The translations under genes and the position numbers were made by a program. A stretch of DNA of 64,000 nt from Chitinophaga varians (GTDB taxonomy: Bacteria > Bacteroidota > Bacteroidia > Chitinophagales > Chitinophagaceae), in contig NZ_JABAIA010000003.1 in assembly GCF_012641275.1 (NCBI RefSeq), positions 1,488,001-1,552,000 of the forward strand. The letters are read 5' to 3'. Position 1 is the first letter of the stretch. The number at the start of each line of letters is the position of its first letter. Below the pieces are notes generated by a model. The model did no database searches. It saw only the letters and a list, made by a program, of their open reading frames with translations, and had not been told where the DNA came from. Shown here piece after piece: positions 43,918 through 51,776 of the stretch.

Positions 43918-44367
43918 TTATTGTTTTATGTCTTCTATAATGGAACCAGGAGTGATCATTGGTAAGATGGCATGATGCAGGAAAGTTCCTCTGAAAGTGG
44001 CAAACATCACCCCCCTTGCCGTTGAAAGCGCTGTACTGTGAAGGACTTCCACAAGATCGTCCGGCATGTCCGGCTGACCGGCGGCATTGAGCCGTACCAC
44101 ATCCGCAAAGTTGCTCATGGTGAAGGTACAATTGAGGGCAAGGCTTCCCAGTTGCCGGGTAATGTTTTCGTTGTGCACACCGATTTTTACGGTTACCAGT
44201 ACCTGGCTTTTCTCATCATCTGCTTTGCTGGTGATATGGATATCAAAATGAAAGTTCTCAAACGGGGGATGGTCCCCTGGATAATGCAGGGAACTGTCCA
44301 GCAGGTCTATGGCCAGAAGGACGAGGTGTTGCGGCCCTGCTTTTGCCGGTGATGATCGTTTAGTCAT
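43918..44367 (-). CDS. SecB-like chaperone of a predicted TAC system
   Basis: The 149-aa length and pattern match SecB: an opening hydrophobic strand (LVLLAIDLLDSSLHYPGD), a second strand FHFDIHITSKADDEKSQVLVTVKIGVH, then LGSLALNCTFTMSNFADVV, and a C-terminal helix-strand unit TALSTARGVMFATFRGTFLHHAILPMI, equivalent to the ARxxISxxxxRGxFPxLxLxPI tail of SecB. It lies downstream of an XRE antitoxin and a toxin candidate, as in mycobacterial and other toxin-antitoxin-chaperone operons, where SecB-like chaperones protect the antitoxin. Its ATG overlaps a small ORF by ATGA. Confidence 0.7.
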   Translation of the reverse strand: MTKRSSPAKAGPQHLVLLAIDLLDSSLHYPGDHPPFENFHFDIHITSKADDEKSQVLVTVKIGVHNENITRQLGSLALNCTFTMSNFADVVRLNAAGQPDMPDDLVEVLHSTALSTARGVMFATFRGTFLHHAILPMITPGSIIEDIKQ

Positions 44368-44495
44368 GAGCGTAAATTGGCAATAAATTCGGATTTGGAT
44401 ATAGCAGTTCCTTCGTTACGGGCAGCTATGGGTATCTTGTATCTGGTCCCACAGGTATTTCCTGAACCGGAACTACGCGGCTGCAAATCCTGCAT
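44364..44495 (-). CDS. Possible small protein, 43 aa, coupled to the SecB-like gene
   Basis: An ATG at 44495 opens 43 codons that end in a TGA overlapping the SecB-like ATG (ATGA). The frame is the same as that of the antitoxin, whose TGA is at 44514-44516, so it may be a separate peptide or a former antitoxin extension. The end reads EGTAISKSEFIANLRS. There is no recognised family. Confidence is limited by size. Confidence 0.35.
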   Translation of the reverse strand: MQDLQPRSSGSGNTCGTRYKIPIAARNEGTAISKSEFIANLRS

Positions 44496-44513
44496 CGGCA
44501 ACAACAAGGCTTG

Positions 44514-44906
44514 TCAGCGCACGTTTGTGGCCGGCGAAAATGAAGCATGGTTTTCTGGAATATTTCCGGAGCTGACTGTTAGCCTTACATCCCTCACGGT
44601 CCGCGGTGGCGCGGGCGTAAAGAATGTCACGACCGGCACTTCCAGCGCGATGGCTATTTCAGACAGCGTATCAATGGTAAAATTATGTGTTCCGCTTAAC
44701 CAGCGGGAAATTTCAGAGGGGTTTTTGCCCATCCGGGCGGCCAGTTCCTTGTTGGACATACGTTTGCCGTCCATGACTGCGGCAATGCGGCCGGCCAGCA
44801 CAAAACGTGTTTCCACCTGCAGGCTTTCCAGCGGTGTGATGCTGGCCATCACATCGGCAATAATTTTACTACTGTATTTCCTGGCGCCCTGATGTCTGTT
44901 TTCCAT
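44514..44906 (-). CDS. XRE-family antitoxin (HigA-like) with C-terminal tail
   Basis: The 130-aa protein has a helix-turn-helix centred on MSNKELAARMGKNPSEISRWLSGTHNFTIDTLSEIAIAL, the HigA-type pattern. About 35 residues follow it (TFFTPAPPRTVRDVRLTV..), which could be the chaperone addiction (ChAD) tail known from TAC antitoxins. The ATG at 44906 overlaps the toxin by 38 bp; M20 at 44849 is an alternative. It should bind the toxin and repress the operon. Confidence 0.75.
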   Translation of the reverse strand: MENRHQGARKYSSKIIADVMASITPLESLQVETRFVLAGRIAAVMDGKRMSNKELAARMGKNPSEISRWLSGTHNFTIDTLSEIAIALEVPVVTFFTPAPPRTVRDVRLTVSSGNIPENHASFSPATNVR

Positions 44907-45375
44907 CTGATCTATATATTAAGTTTCCCCATAGCCGGGCTTCCTGCTCCGACCAATAAATATCCCCTGTCCGGATTTTATGGCTGATGTCGCGGGCAAT
45001 CCAGGTCAACAGCTTTTCAGGGATGACCACTCCGCTTCTTCTTCCTGTTCTTGGCGTACCACCACCAATGATCAGTGCCGCCGTTCCCACCCGGTAACAA
45101 TACAGCCGGAGCTTTTTCTCCGGATGGTCAAACAAAGCACAGACCCCGTCGGCAGGCCTGCCCCGTTTTACTTTAAAAAACCTGTTATGCATGCCGTAGC
45201 GGTTGCCAATATAAGAAAGATACTGGGTAATGCTTCTTATTTCTGTGGCATGCTCGCGTACATGCGCTTTAACAAAATGATCGAACAACGTCAGATTGTC
45301 GTCAGCTATCATTACAGAATAGATACCGGCCCGCTTGCCGGAGAACTGCTGCAGTTCAATAATTTCGTAATTCAC
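44869..45375 (-). CDS. Candidate RelE/HigB-like toxin
   Basis: This 168-aa protein begins at a GTG (45375). Its core (NRFFKVKRGRPADGVCALF, KKLRLYCYRVGTAALIIGGG) has the beta-strand pattern of the RelE/HigB mRNA interferase fold: a Leu-Arg-hydrophobic strand, then a basic glycine strand. It is longer than typical HigB (about 100 aa), with an extra N-terminal half, and shows no clear catalytic tail, so assignment leans on its overlap with the XRE antitoxin. Position toxin first, antitoxin second fits HigBA. Other functions cannot be excluded. Confidence 0.6.
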   Translation of the reverse strand: MNYEIIELQQFSGKRAGIYSVMIADDNLTLFDHFVKAHVREHATEIRSITQYLSYIGNRYGMHNRFFKVKRGRPADGVCALFDHPEKKLRLYCYRVGTAALIIGGGTPRTGRRSGVVIPEKLLTWIARDISHKIRTGDIYWSEQEARLWGNLIYRSDGKQTSGRQEIQ

Positions 45376-45397
45376 GTAGATCAGTTGGGTTTAACGA

Positions 45398-45424
45398 TGT
45401 CAGATAATGGTTGATATGGTGACA
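45398..45424. promoter_or_regulatory. Candidate operator of the toxin-antitoxin operon
   Basis: TGTCA and TGACA arms face each other across 17 bp, 23-49 bp upstream of the toxin GTG. The position suits an autoregulatory antitoxin site, but the arms are short. Confidence 0.3.
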
Positions 45425-45488
45425 ATTATTTACCTAAATAACTTAAAACACAATTTTATCCATCCGGCCCAACTCCGAAGTTTTGAAG

Positions 45489-45510
45489 AAAGAGCCGTTT
45501 CCGGCTCTTT
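45489..45510. terminator. Orphan hairpin upstream of the toxin gene
   Basis: AAAGAGCCG pairs with CGGCTCTTT around TTTC, with more T on the plus-strand side. No gene ends here on either strand, so it could be an attenuator in the toxin operon leader or the end of a short transcript. Confidence 0.5.
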
Positions 45511-45711
45511 TTCTGGGGCTTTAACAAACGACATGGATAAAATAAAAAATTCACTCAAATACAAATACAGGATCAAATGTAGGAAAGTTTTTCAAACTGA
45601 AAAAATATTTATTGATTTATAAATCATTTTTTAAGTTTTAATATATCAATTTCTATCAGTTAATATACTTATAACGCAATAATATCTTAAAAAGCCCTCA
45701 CTTATGGGCAT

Positions 45712-45742
45712 AAAAAAAGGGGGGCCGAAAAAGCTCCCCTGA
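45712..45742 (-). terminator. Terminator of the D-S repeat gene
   Basis: On the minus strand AGGGGAGC pairs with GCCCCCCT (one mismatch) around a 7-nt loop and is followed by a run of T. It is 62 bp past the gene stop. Confidence 0.7.
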
Positions 45743-45803
45743 GATCAAACCAAAATGGGTTTCCATTTTAGGATGCTATTGAATTGTTGGATGCTATACG
45801 ATT

Positions 45804-46436
45804 TTATTGTTCCAGCTTGATTTCGCCAAGATCGGTAGCTTTACCATTTTCCACTTTTACATCCTTGATAACTGCGCTTTTGTAAGGCGATTTACCAACG
45901 ATGGTGATGGTGTAAGTACCAGCTTTGGCAGCCGGAATTGCGAAAGCGCCTTGTGAAACGGCACCTTTCAGTTTTTCACTGCCGTTGTCCGCTTCTACTT
46001 CAGCAGCGCCGTCGGCAGGTGTAACTTTACCGCTGATGGAACCGCCATCTACAGTACGGAGAGAATCCATACCTTTTACGGAATCCATACGCAGGGAATC
46101 GTTACGGAAGAGTGAGTCCATTCTGGACACAGAATCAACACGGGAGAAGGAATCAACACGGGAGAAAGAATCTACGCGGGCAAAGGAATCAATGCGGGCG
46201 ACAGAATCAATACCGGCAATAGAATCAATGCTGGCAATGGAATCCAGTCCCATCAGCGAATCCACCCCGATAGACAGGGAATCAAAACGCGCCACTGAGT
46301 CAACAGACATCAGTGAGTCCATCTTAACTGAAGCACTATCCAAAGACCTAACAGTCGTTGCATCAGCACTTTTAAACGAAGACATCCCTACTACCATTGC
46401 AGCTAAAGCGAGCATTCCTGTGATTGTTTTTTTCAT
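45804..46436 (-). CDS. Secreted protein with D-S hexapeptide repeats
   Basis: The 210-aa protein has a signal peptide (residues about 1-25), then about 16 units with the pattern hydrophobic-D-S-hydrophobic-x-R/G (for example VDSFSR, IDSVAR, MDSLFR), mostly 6 residues apart, spanning roughly residues 30-130. The last 75 residues (GSISGKVTPADGAAEVEAD to TDLGEIKLEQ) look like a carboxypeptidase-regulatory-like beta domain. I know short secreted Bacteroidetes proteins with that domain and no repeats; the insert looks like a later expansion. Function unknown. ATG 46436 is chosen over a TTG at 46445. Confidence 0.75.
   Translation of the reverse strand: MKKTITGMLALAAMVVGMSSFKSADATTVRSLDSASVKMDSLMSVDSVARFDSLSIGVDSLMGLDSIASIDSIAGIDSVARIDSFARVDSFSRVDSFSRVDSVSRMDSLFRNDSLRMDSVKGMDSLRTVDGGSISGKVTPADGAAEVEADNGSEKLKGAVSQGAFAIPAAKAGTYTITIVGKSPYKSAVIKDVKVENGKATDLGEIKLEQ
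46066..46330. repeat. 18-bp tandem repeat tract
   Basis: Within the preceding gene, 18-bp units encode the hexapeptides; adjacent units near 46130-46180 are almost identical (based on GAATCAACACGGGAGAA), while units at the ends are degenerate. Such an array is prone to copy-number change by slippage. Confidence 0.75.
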
Positions 46437-46667
46437 GGCATTCAATTTTTTGTATGGTTAAAATAATGATGACAACCGTATAACCAGTTGATTGTGCATG
46501 ATTTTTGTATTGTTGCACAGATCCTTTAACCGGCTGTATACTAACAATACATTCGACAATGCACTTACCATTAGTGAAAGAAATGTTAAAGACAAAAAAT
46601 TCAATAAATACTGAATGCGAAGTGATTAAAATTTATCTTCGCACTGGCGGAAACAAAAGATCAAAGC

Positions 46668-47210
46668 ATGTTGCAACTAAGTAACGACGAAATAGTAAAG
46701 GGCATCAGAAGCAGGAATAAAGTGGTGTTTGAAGCTGTCTTCAAACAGTTCGCTCCTTCTATGTATAATATTGCCTTTCGCTATGTAAAAGATGAAGATG
46801 ATGCCAACGATATGGTGCAGGATGTATTCCTCAATTTGTGGAAAGGTGCGGAAAACCTGGATGAGAGGGCCCCTATTAATCATTACCTCGCCCGCGCCAC
46901 CGTTAACACCTGTCTGAACCGCATCAAAAAAGAACAACGGAAAGAAGTATATGCAAAGGAGCAGTTACTGACAGCCTCTCCTGCCGAGACGTCCCATTCG
47001 AAGCTGGAGCATAAGGAGCTGGAAGCCCAGTACCGGTCGGCCCTCGACAAGCTGCCGGAACAATGTCGCCGCGTGTTTGAGATGAGCCGCCTCAAAGGCC
47101 TGTCTCCCGCGGAAATAGCGGAACAACTGAACATCTCCATTAATACTGTATATGCGCACCTGACAACCGCATTAAAAAAACTGCGGGTGGTTTTAATTAA
47201 TAAGGAATAA
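46668..47210 (+). CDS. RNA polymerase sigma factor, ECF family
   Basis: The 180-aa protein has region 2 (VFEAVFKQFAPSMYNIAFRYVKDEDDANDMVQDVFLNLW) and region 4 (LPEQCRRVFEMSRLKGLSPAEIAEQLNISINTVYAHLTTALKKL). It is paired with the FecR gene 70 bp downstream and should control the SusC that follows. It is divergent from the D-S repeat gene. Confidence 0.93.
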   Translation: MLQLSNDEIVKGIRSRNKVVFEAVFKQFAPSMYNIAFRYVKDEDDANDMVQDVFLNLWKGAENLDERAPINHYLARATVNTCLNRIKKEQRKEVYAKEQLLTASPAETSHSKLEHKELEAQYRSALDKLPEQCRRVFEMSRLKGLSPAEIAEQLNISINTVYAHLTTALKKLRVVLINKE

Positions 47211-47231
47211 AACAACCAGAATTTTTTTTCT

Positions 47232-47247
47232 TTACCACTAGTGGTAA
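47232..47247. promoter_or_regulatory. Perfect 16-bp palindrome between sigma and fecR genes
   Basis: TTACCACTAGTGGTAA reads the same on both strands and sits 33 bp before the FecR ATG. It could be an operator or a regulatory hairpin; no T run follows. Confidence 0.45.
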
Positions 47248-47280
47248 CCCATTTTCCGATTGTATAGTTAATAAGTAGCC

Positions 47281-48282
47281 ATGAATAAGAAAACTGATAT
47301 AGATATAGTGATCCGTTACCTGGAAGATCCGGACAACGAGCAGCATAAACAGCAGCTCAATGACTGGATTCAACAGGACACCGCTAATCTGGATATTTTT
47401 CTGGATATGAAAGCGATGTGGCAGGGAGATCCTCTTCCGGCAGCATCCGCCTTCGACACCCAGAACCAGTGGCTACAACTAAATGCAACCCTGGAAACCC
47501 TGCCATCCGCCACCATCAGCGCTCCTGCCGCTACCACAGCCTCCCGCAATACCCGCGTCTTTCAGATGAAAGCCCGCTACTGGTGGGCAGCTGCGGCCGT
47601 GCTCGCGATTGGCCTTACCTGGACCTGGCTGGGACCCGGCAGCTATAAAACCATTACCACCGCTCAAAACCTCGATAGCCTCCACCTTCCGGACGGCTCT
47701 ATGGTATATATTAATGCACACAGCACCGTACGTTACTCCCGCACTTTTGGTAAAGACAACCGTCATATCAAAATAGACAAGGGCGAAGCCTTCTTTGACG
47801 TCGTGAAAAATGATGCCCTCCCCTTCACTGTAGACGCCCCCGATGTGGAAGTTGAAGTGCTGGGCACCGCTTTCAACGTGAAAGCAGCCAAAGCCGGCGT
47901 AAAAGTATTTGTTCAGTCCGGGAAAGTAAGTGCCGCCTATAAAAGCAATGGCTCCGGGAAAAAAGTGATCCTGACCCCAGGCCAGGAAGCCTCCCTTGCC
48001 CGCCACGGCAACACGATCGATACCCGTTTTTATAAGAAAAACAATAACATTCTCGCCTGGAAAACAAGATGCCTGACCTTCGATGACGCTCCGCTCAACG
48101 AAGTAGCAGCCGCCTTGTCCGATTTCTATAACGTACAGGTAAATATCAGCAACCAGCAACTGAATGACAAAAAACTGCTGGCCACCTTCCCCAATATGCC
48201 GCTGGAGGAAGTACTGGACATCATGCGGAAAACACTTCAAATCAACATCACCTATAAAGACAATCTGGTAGAAATCTACTAA
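47281..48282 (+). CDS. FecR family anti-sigma regulator
   Basis: The 333-aa protein has a cytoplasmic N-terminal region (VIRYLEDPDNEQHKQQLNDWI), a transmembrane helix (YWWAAAAVLAIGLTWTWLG), the FecR domain (DSLHLPDGSMVYINAHSTVRYSRTFG, GEAFFDVVKNDALPFTVDAPDVEVEVLGTAFNVKAA) and DUF4974 (LAAFPNMPLEEVLDIMRKTLQI type end). It should transmit a signal from the SusC STN domain to the adjacent sigma factor. SusC begins 24 bp later. Confidence 0.93.
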   Translation: MNKKTDIDIVIRYLEDPDNEQHKQQLNDWIQQDTANLDIFLDMKAMWQGDPLPAASAFDTQNQWLQLNATLETLPSATISAPAATTASRNTRVFQMKARYWWAAAAVLAIGLTWTWLGPGSYKTITTAQNLDSLHLPDGSMVYINAHSTVRYSRTFGKDNRHIKIDKGEAFFDVVKNDALPFTVDAPDVEVEVLGTAFNVKAAKAGVKVFVQSGKVSAAYKSNGSGKKVILTPGQEASLARHGNTIDTRFYKKNNNILAWKTRCLTFDDAPLNEVAAALSDFYNVQVNISNQQLNDKKLLATFPNMPLEEVLDIMRKTLQINITYKDNLVEIY

Positions 48283-48305
48283 CCGGCGCCCGACCCTCTT
48301 TGCTT

Positions 48306-51300
48306 ATGCAGCATGCTATGCTACAGGCGCCGCGCTCTCATACCAGGTCCAGGTGCGTGCCTGTTTTCTTTTTTTGCTTTGTTATCCTGGTATTTGCCGG
48401 CTCCCTGGCTGCCGCTCAAACCCCTGATGCCCAACCCAAGCGAATTTCCCTGCAATATGTGAACGTCAGCCTGAAAACTGTTATCCGGGACATCGAAAAA
48501 CAAACCCGTTACACTTTCGCTATTTCCACCGACGAACTTGAAACCCGCAAAGGCGTCAGCATCCATGTGCACCATGCTGCGTTGCCAGACGTGCTGCGGC
48601 AACTGTTCCCCGTTTCCCGTTATAAAGTGGAAATCAGGGACGGACAAATCATCGTCATACCGCAAAATGCCGCACTTACTGATGTCTCCGGCGATACCAA
48701 CAACCGGCCCGCCAATAACAACCGGTGGCAGGTGACAGGCACCGTCACTGACGGACTGGTACCTCTCAGCGGCGTATCGCTGCGGGAACAAGGCACCTCC
48801 AACGGCACTGCCACCAACGAAAACGGCAATTTCAAACTGGACCTCGCCTCGGGGCAGGCAGTGCTCACTGTGTCGCTGATAGGCTTTGAATCCAAAGAGA
48901 TCGCCGTCCGCGACCGGCACAATTTCTCCGTCACCCTGCAGCCCGACCTGAAGAAACTCAATGAACTGGTGGTGCTCGGATATGGCCTGCAGAAGCGGGC
49001 CAACATCACCGGGGCCATTGCCCAGATAGACGGCGCCCGGCTCAAAAGCAGGCCCGTACCCAATGTGATGGCCGCGCTGCAAGGCACCGCCACAGGCCTG
49101 GTGGTCACCCGAAGCAACGGACAGCCCGGCAAAGAAGGCTTTAATATACAGGTACGCGGCGTCAACTCCGGTAATAACAACACACCTGTCATCGTTGACG
49201 GCGTGCCCGGCTCCCTCGCCGTGCTCAATCCGGACGATATTGAATCCGTTTCCATCCTCAAAGACGCCTCTGCCGCTTCCATCTATGGCGCACGCGGCGC
49301 CGGCGGCGTGGTACTGGTCACTACCCGCACCGGCAAGCCCGGCAAACTGGCGATCGATTTTAATACGCTCGCAGGCTTCGAAACGCCCATCCGGATACCA
49401 CACCGGCTGCCCTCGGCCCAACAGGCCCGCATGGAAAATGAAGCTACCGTCAACGCCGGCGGCATAGCGCCATGGCAACAGGGAGAAATAGACCTGATGC
49501 AAAAAGGCAATTATTACGCAGATGACTATACGAAACCGGGATACTATCGTTATTATTACAACTTCGACCAGCTATCGCTGCTCTCCAAAAAGAAAACCGG
49601 TATACAGAATTACAACGTTTCTGTTAAAGGTGGCGACTCGTTGAACCAGTTCTCCGCCTCCTTCGGATACTTCGGCCGGCAGGGACTATTTGTGGAAGGG
49701 CCGGACAGGACACACCGCGTCAACGCCCGCTTTAACATCAACAATCGCTTCAGCAAACATATCAGCCTCGAAACACGCCTGTCTTACGCGCAAACCAACA
49801 CGTTCTCCCCTTCGCAGCCGGCAGAAGGCCCGCAAGGCTTGCTGGCAGGGCTTTACAGAGGCCCGGGCAACGTCCCTGTTTTTGTACCAGGCACGCAGCA
49901 CTACGCCTTTGGCGCCGCGCCTATCTATGCCATGTTGCATGATGGTGGCACCCGCGAGGAAAAAAACAACTACATCGATGCCGTCTTTACGCTGCGGACC
50001 GACAGTCTCCTTGCCAAAGGGCTCTCGCTCCGGCTCGTGTACAGTCCGCAACAACACACCCTGTATGATAACCTCGGCCGGAACAGCATCCAGCTATGGA
50101 ACAAGCTGTCGCCGGTAGAAACCGTGCAGGAACACAGCCTGCTGCAAAAGAGCAAGCTACAGGGCAAGGGAGGCAACCTCCAGCTGCTGGCGGATTACGA
50201 CATCAAAGCCAACAAACACAATGTTCATATACTTGGCGGCTATACGCAGGAAACATATAACACCGATCAAAATACCGCAGCGTCTTATGATCTTTCGCCG
50301 GACAATGTTAACAGTTATTATTTTAATGGCCCGCCGCAATACACCATGACCCAGTTTACCAATGGCACGCTCATGTCGTTGTTTGGCAAGATCAACTATA
50401 ATTATGACAACCGTTATCTGCTGGAAGCCAATTTGATTGGCGGCCGCCTGTCGCAGCGCAGCAGCGCTTTTCCGGCGATGAAACAATGGCAGGCCTTCCC
50501 TTCGTTTTCTGCCGGATGGCGGCTGAATAACGAAGAATGGTTTTACCGTGCCTTTCATTTCTTCAATGAATTTAAACTGCGCTGGTCTTGGGGAAGATTG
50601 GGAAATGTCAACAGCTGGAACAGCATTGACAATGATGAAAGGCTCAGCACTTTTACTTTTGGTTACAATAATCCCTTCTCTCCTTTTGTCTACAAAAATC
50701 CTATTCCCCAGGCATCAGGATGGGAAAATATTTCCACTTACAACTACGGTTGGGACGCTACCCTTTTCCGCGGCAGGCTCACGCTCTCTGCAGATTATTT
50801 TGTGAAACATAACCGCGACATGCGCATACCGGTACAGCTGCCCTCTACTGCCGGCGCATGGCCGCTTCGCTTCAATACCGGAGAAATGAGGTCATGGGGC
50901 TGGGAAGTGAACGCCGGCTGGCGAAGCAGCCATGGGCCTTTCACCTGGTACCTCAACGCCAACCTGTTCAACAACCAGACGAAAGTGCTGCGCAACGATG
51001 GCGTAACTCCACAAGCAGGCTGGAATGTAGGCATCGCCGGTTACCCCTATGCATCGTTGTTTGGTTATATCTCAGATGGTTATTTCCAGACAAAGGCGGA
51101 AGTTCAGCAACACGCCTTCCAAAGCGCCAATACCGGCCCCGGTGATATCAAATACCGGGATGTCAACGGGGACCATCAAATTGACGGCCGTGACCTTGTA
51201 TACCTGGGCAGCACAGATCCGCAGCTGGCCTATGGCATTGATGCAGGCTTCTCCTGGAAAGGCCTTGAATTCTCGATTTTCTTCCAGGGTGTCAGCGACC

Positions 51301-51698
51301 GTAAGGTAATGCCTGATCCCCGCTATAATATTCCTTTTGTCAATGGCGGGCAGCAGCCGTGGGACATCAACCAGGACTACTGGACACCAGACCGTCCAAA
51401 TGCACTGTTCCCCCGCCTCTATCTGCACGATGAACAGAATACCGCTCCTTCCAGCCATTGGGTGATGAATGGCGCTTATATCCGTTTGAAAAACCTGCAG
51501 CTGGGCTATAACCTGCCCGCCGCCTGGTTAAAACGCATTCCTGTTAAAAACCTGCGTCTTTACTTCTCCGGACAGGACCTCTGGGAAAGCACAAAGATGA
51601 AGATCCGTTACTATGACCCGGAACAGGCAGGTGGCTATATCGGTAACGCCTATCCGTTTTTCAGGTCATATACGATTGGATTGAATGCCTCCTTTTAA
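48306..51698 (+). CDS. SusC/RagA TonB-linked receptor without a SusD
   Basis: The 1130-aa protein has a signal peptide (FFFCFVILVFAGSLAAAQ), an STN domain (ISLQYVNVSLKTVIRDIEKQTRYTFAISTDEL to YKVEIRDGQIIVIPQ), a CarboxypepD-like domain (VTGTVTDGLVPLSGVSLREQGTSNGTATNENG), a plug (QVRGVNSGNNNTPVIVDGVPGSLAVLNPDDIESVSILKDASAASIYGARGAGGVVLVTTRTG) and a beta-barrel ending in TIGLNASF. It follows sigma and fecR genes, but the next gene is pyrB on the other strand and no susD exists here. The ATG at 48306 is chosen. Confidence 0.94.
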   Translation: MQHAMLQAPRSHTRSRCVPVFFFCFVILVFAGSLAAAQTPDAQPKRISLQYVNVSLKTVIRDIEKQTRYTFAISTDELETRKGVSIHVHHAALPDVLRQLFPVSRYKVEIRDGQIIVIPQNAALTDVSGDTNNRPANNNRWQVTGTVTDGLVPLSGVSLREQGTSNGTATNENGNFKLDLASGQAVLTVSLIGFESKEIAVRDRHNFSVTLQPDLKKLNELVVLGYGLQKRANITGAIAQIDGARLKSRPVPNVMAALQGTATGLVVTRSNGQPGKEGFNIQVRGVNSGNNNTPVIVDGVPGSLAVLNPDDIESVSILKDASAASIYGARGAGGVVLVTTRTGKPGKLAIDFNTLAGFETPIRIPHRLPSAQQARMENEATVNAGGIAPWQQGEIDLMQKGNYYADDYTKPGYYRYYYNFDQLSLLSKKKTGIQNYNVSVKGGDSLNQFSASFGYFGRQGLFVEGPDRTHRVNARFNINNRFSKHISLETRLSYAQTNTFSPSQPAEGPQGLLAGLYRGPGNVPVFVPGTQHYAFGAAPIYAMLHDGGTREEKNNYIDAVFTLRTDSLLAKGLSLRLVYSPQQHTLYDNLGRNSIQLWNKLSPVETVQEHSLLQKSKLQGKGGNLQLLADYDIKANKHNVHILGGYTQETYNTDQNTAASYDLSPDNVNSYYFNGPPQYTMTQFTNGTLMSLFGKINYNYDNRYLLEANLIGGRLSQRSSAFPAMKQWQAFPSFSAGWRLNNEEWFYRAFHFFNEFKLRWSWGRLGNVNSWNSIDNDERLSTFTFGYNNPFSPFVYKNPIPQASGWENISTYNYGWDATLFRGRLTLSADYFVKHNRDMRIPVQLPSTAGAWPLRFNTGEMRSWGWEVNAGWRSSHGPFTWYLNANLFNNQTKVLRNDGVTPQAGWNVGIAGYPYASLFGYISDGYFQTKAEVQQHAFQSANTGPGDIKYRDVNGDHQIDGRDLVYLGSTDPQLAYGIDAGFSWKGLEFSIFFQGVSDRKVMPDPRYNIPFVNGGQQPWDINQDYWTPDRPNALFPRLYLHDEQNTAPSSHWVMNGAYIRLKNLQLGYNLPAAWLKRIPVKNLRLYFSGQDLWESTKMKIRYYDPEQAGGYIGNAYPFFRSYTIGLNASF

Positions 51699-51714
51699 TG
51701 GGGACCGACATAAA

Positions 51715-51756
51715 AATAAACAGGCCGTCTCTTCAGCGAGAGACGGCCTGTTTATT
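51715..51756. terminator. Bidirectional terminator between susC and pyrB
   Basis: CAGGCCGTCTCT pairs with AGAGACGGCCTG around TCAGCG, flanked by AATAAA and TTTATT; it can end the convergent susC and pyrB transcripts. Confidence 0.9.
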
Positions 51757-51776
51757 TTCAGTCAATATAGTTCGTG

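Larger units (their letters stand above)
45376..45803. other. Intergenic region upstream of the TAC module
   Basis: No gene is supported here. It contains a dyad at 45398-45424, an orphan hairpin at 45489-45510 and the terminator of the D-S repeat gene at 45712-45742; the remainder is AT-rich. Confidence 0.6.

Noticed and set aside
45407..45622. 71-codon plus-strand open frame upstream of the toxin gene
   Set aside because: It covers the hairpin at 45489-45510 and AT-rich DNA, with no recognisable features.
46066..46330. CRISPR array in the 18-bp repeat tract
   Set aside because: Units are contiguous without spacers, in frame with a coding gene and encode a hexapeptide repeat.
47479..48240. 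253-codon minus-strand frame inside fecR, and similar frames inside the susC genes
   Set aside because: Shadows of strongly conserved genes on the other strand.
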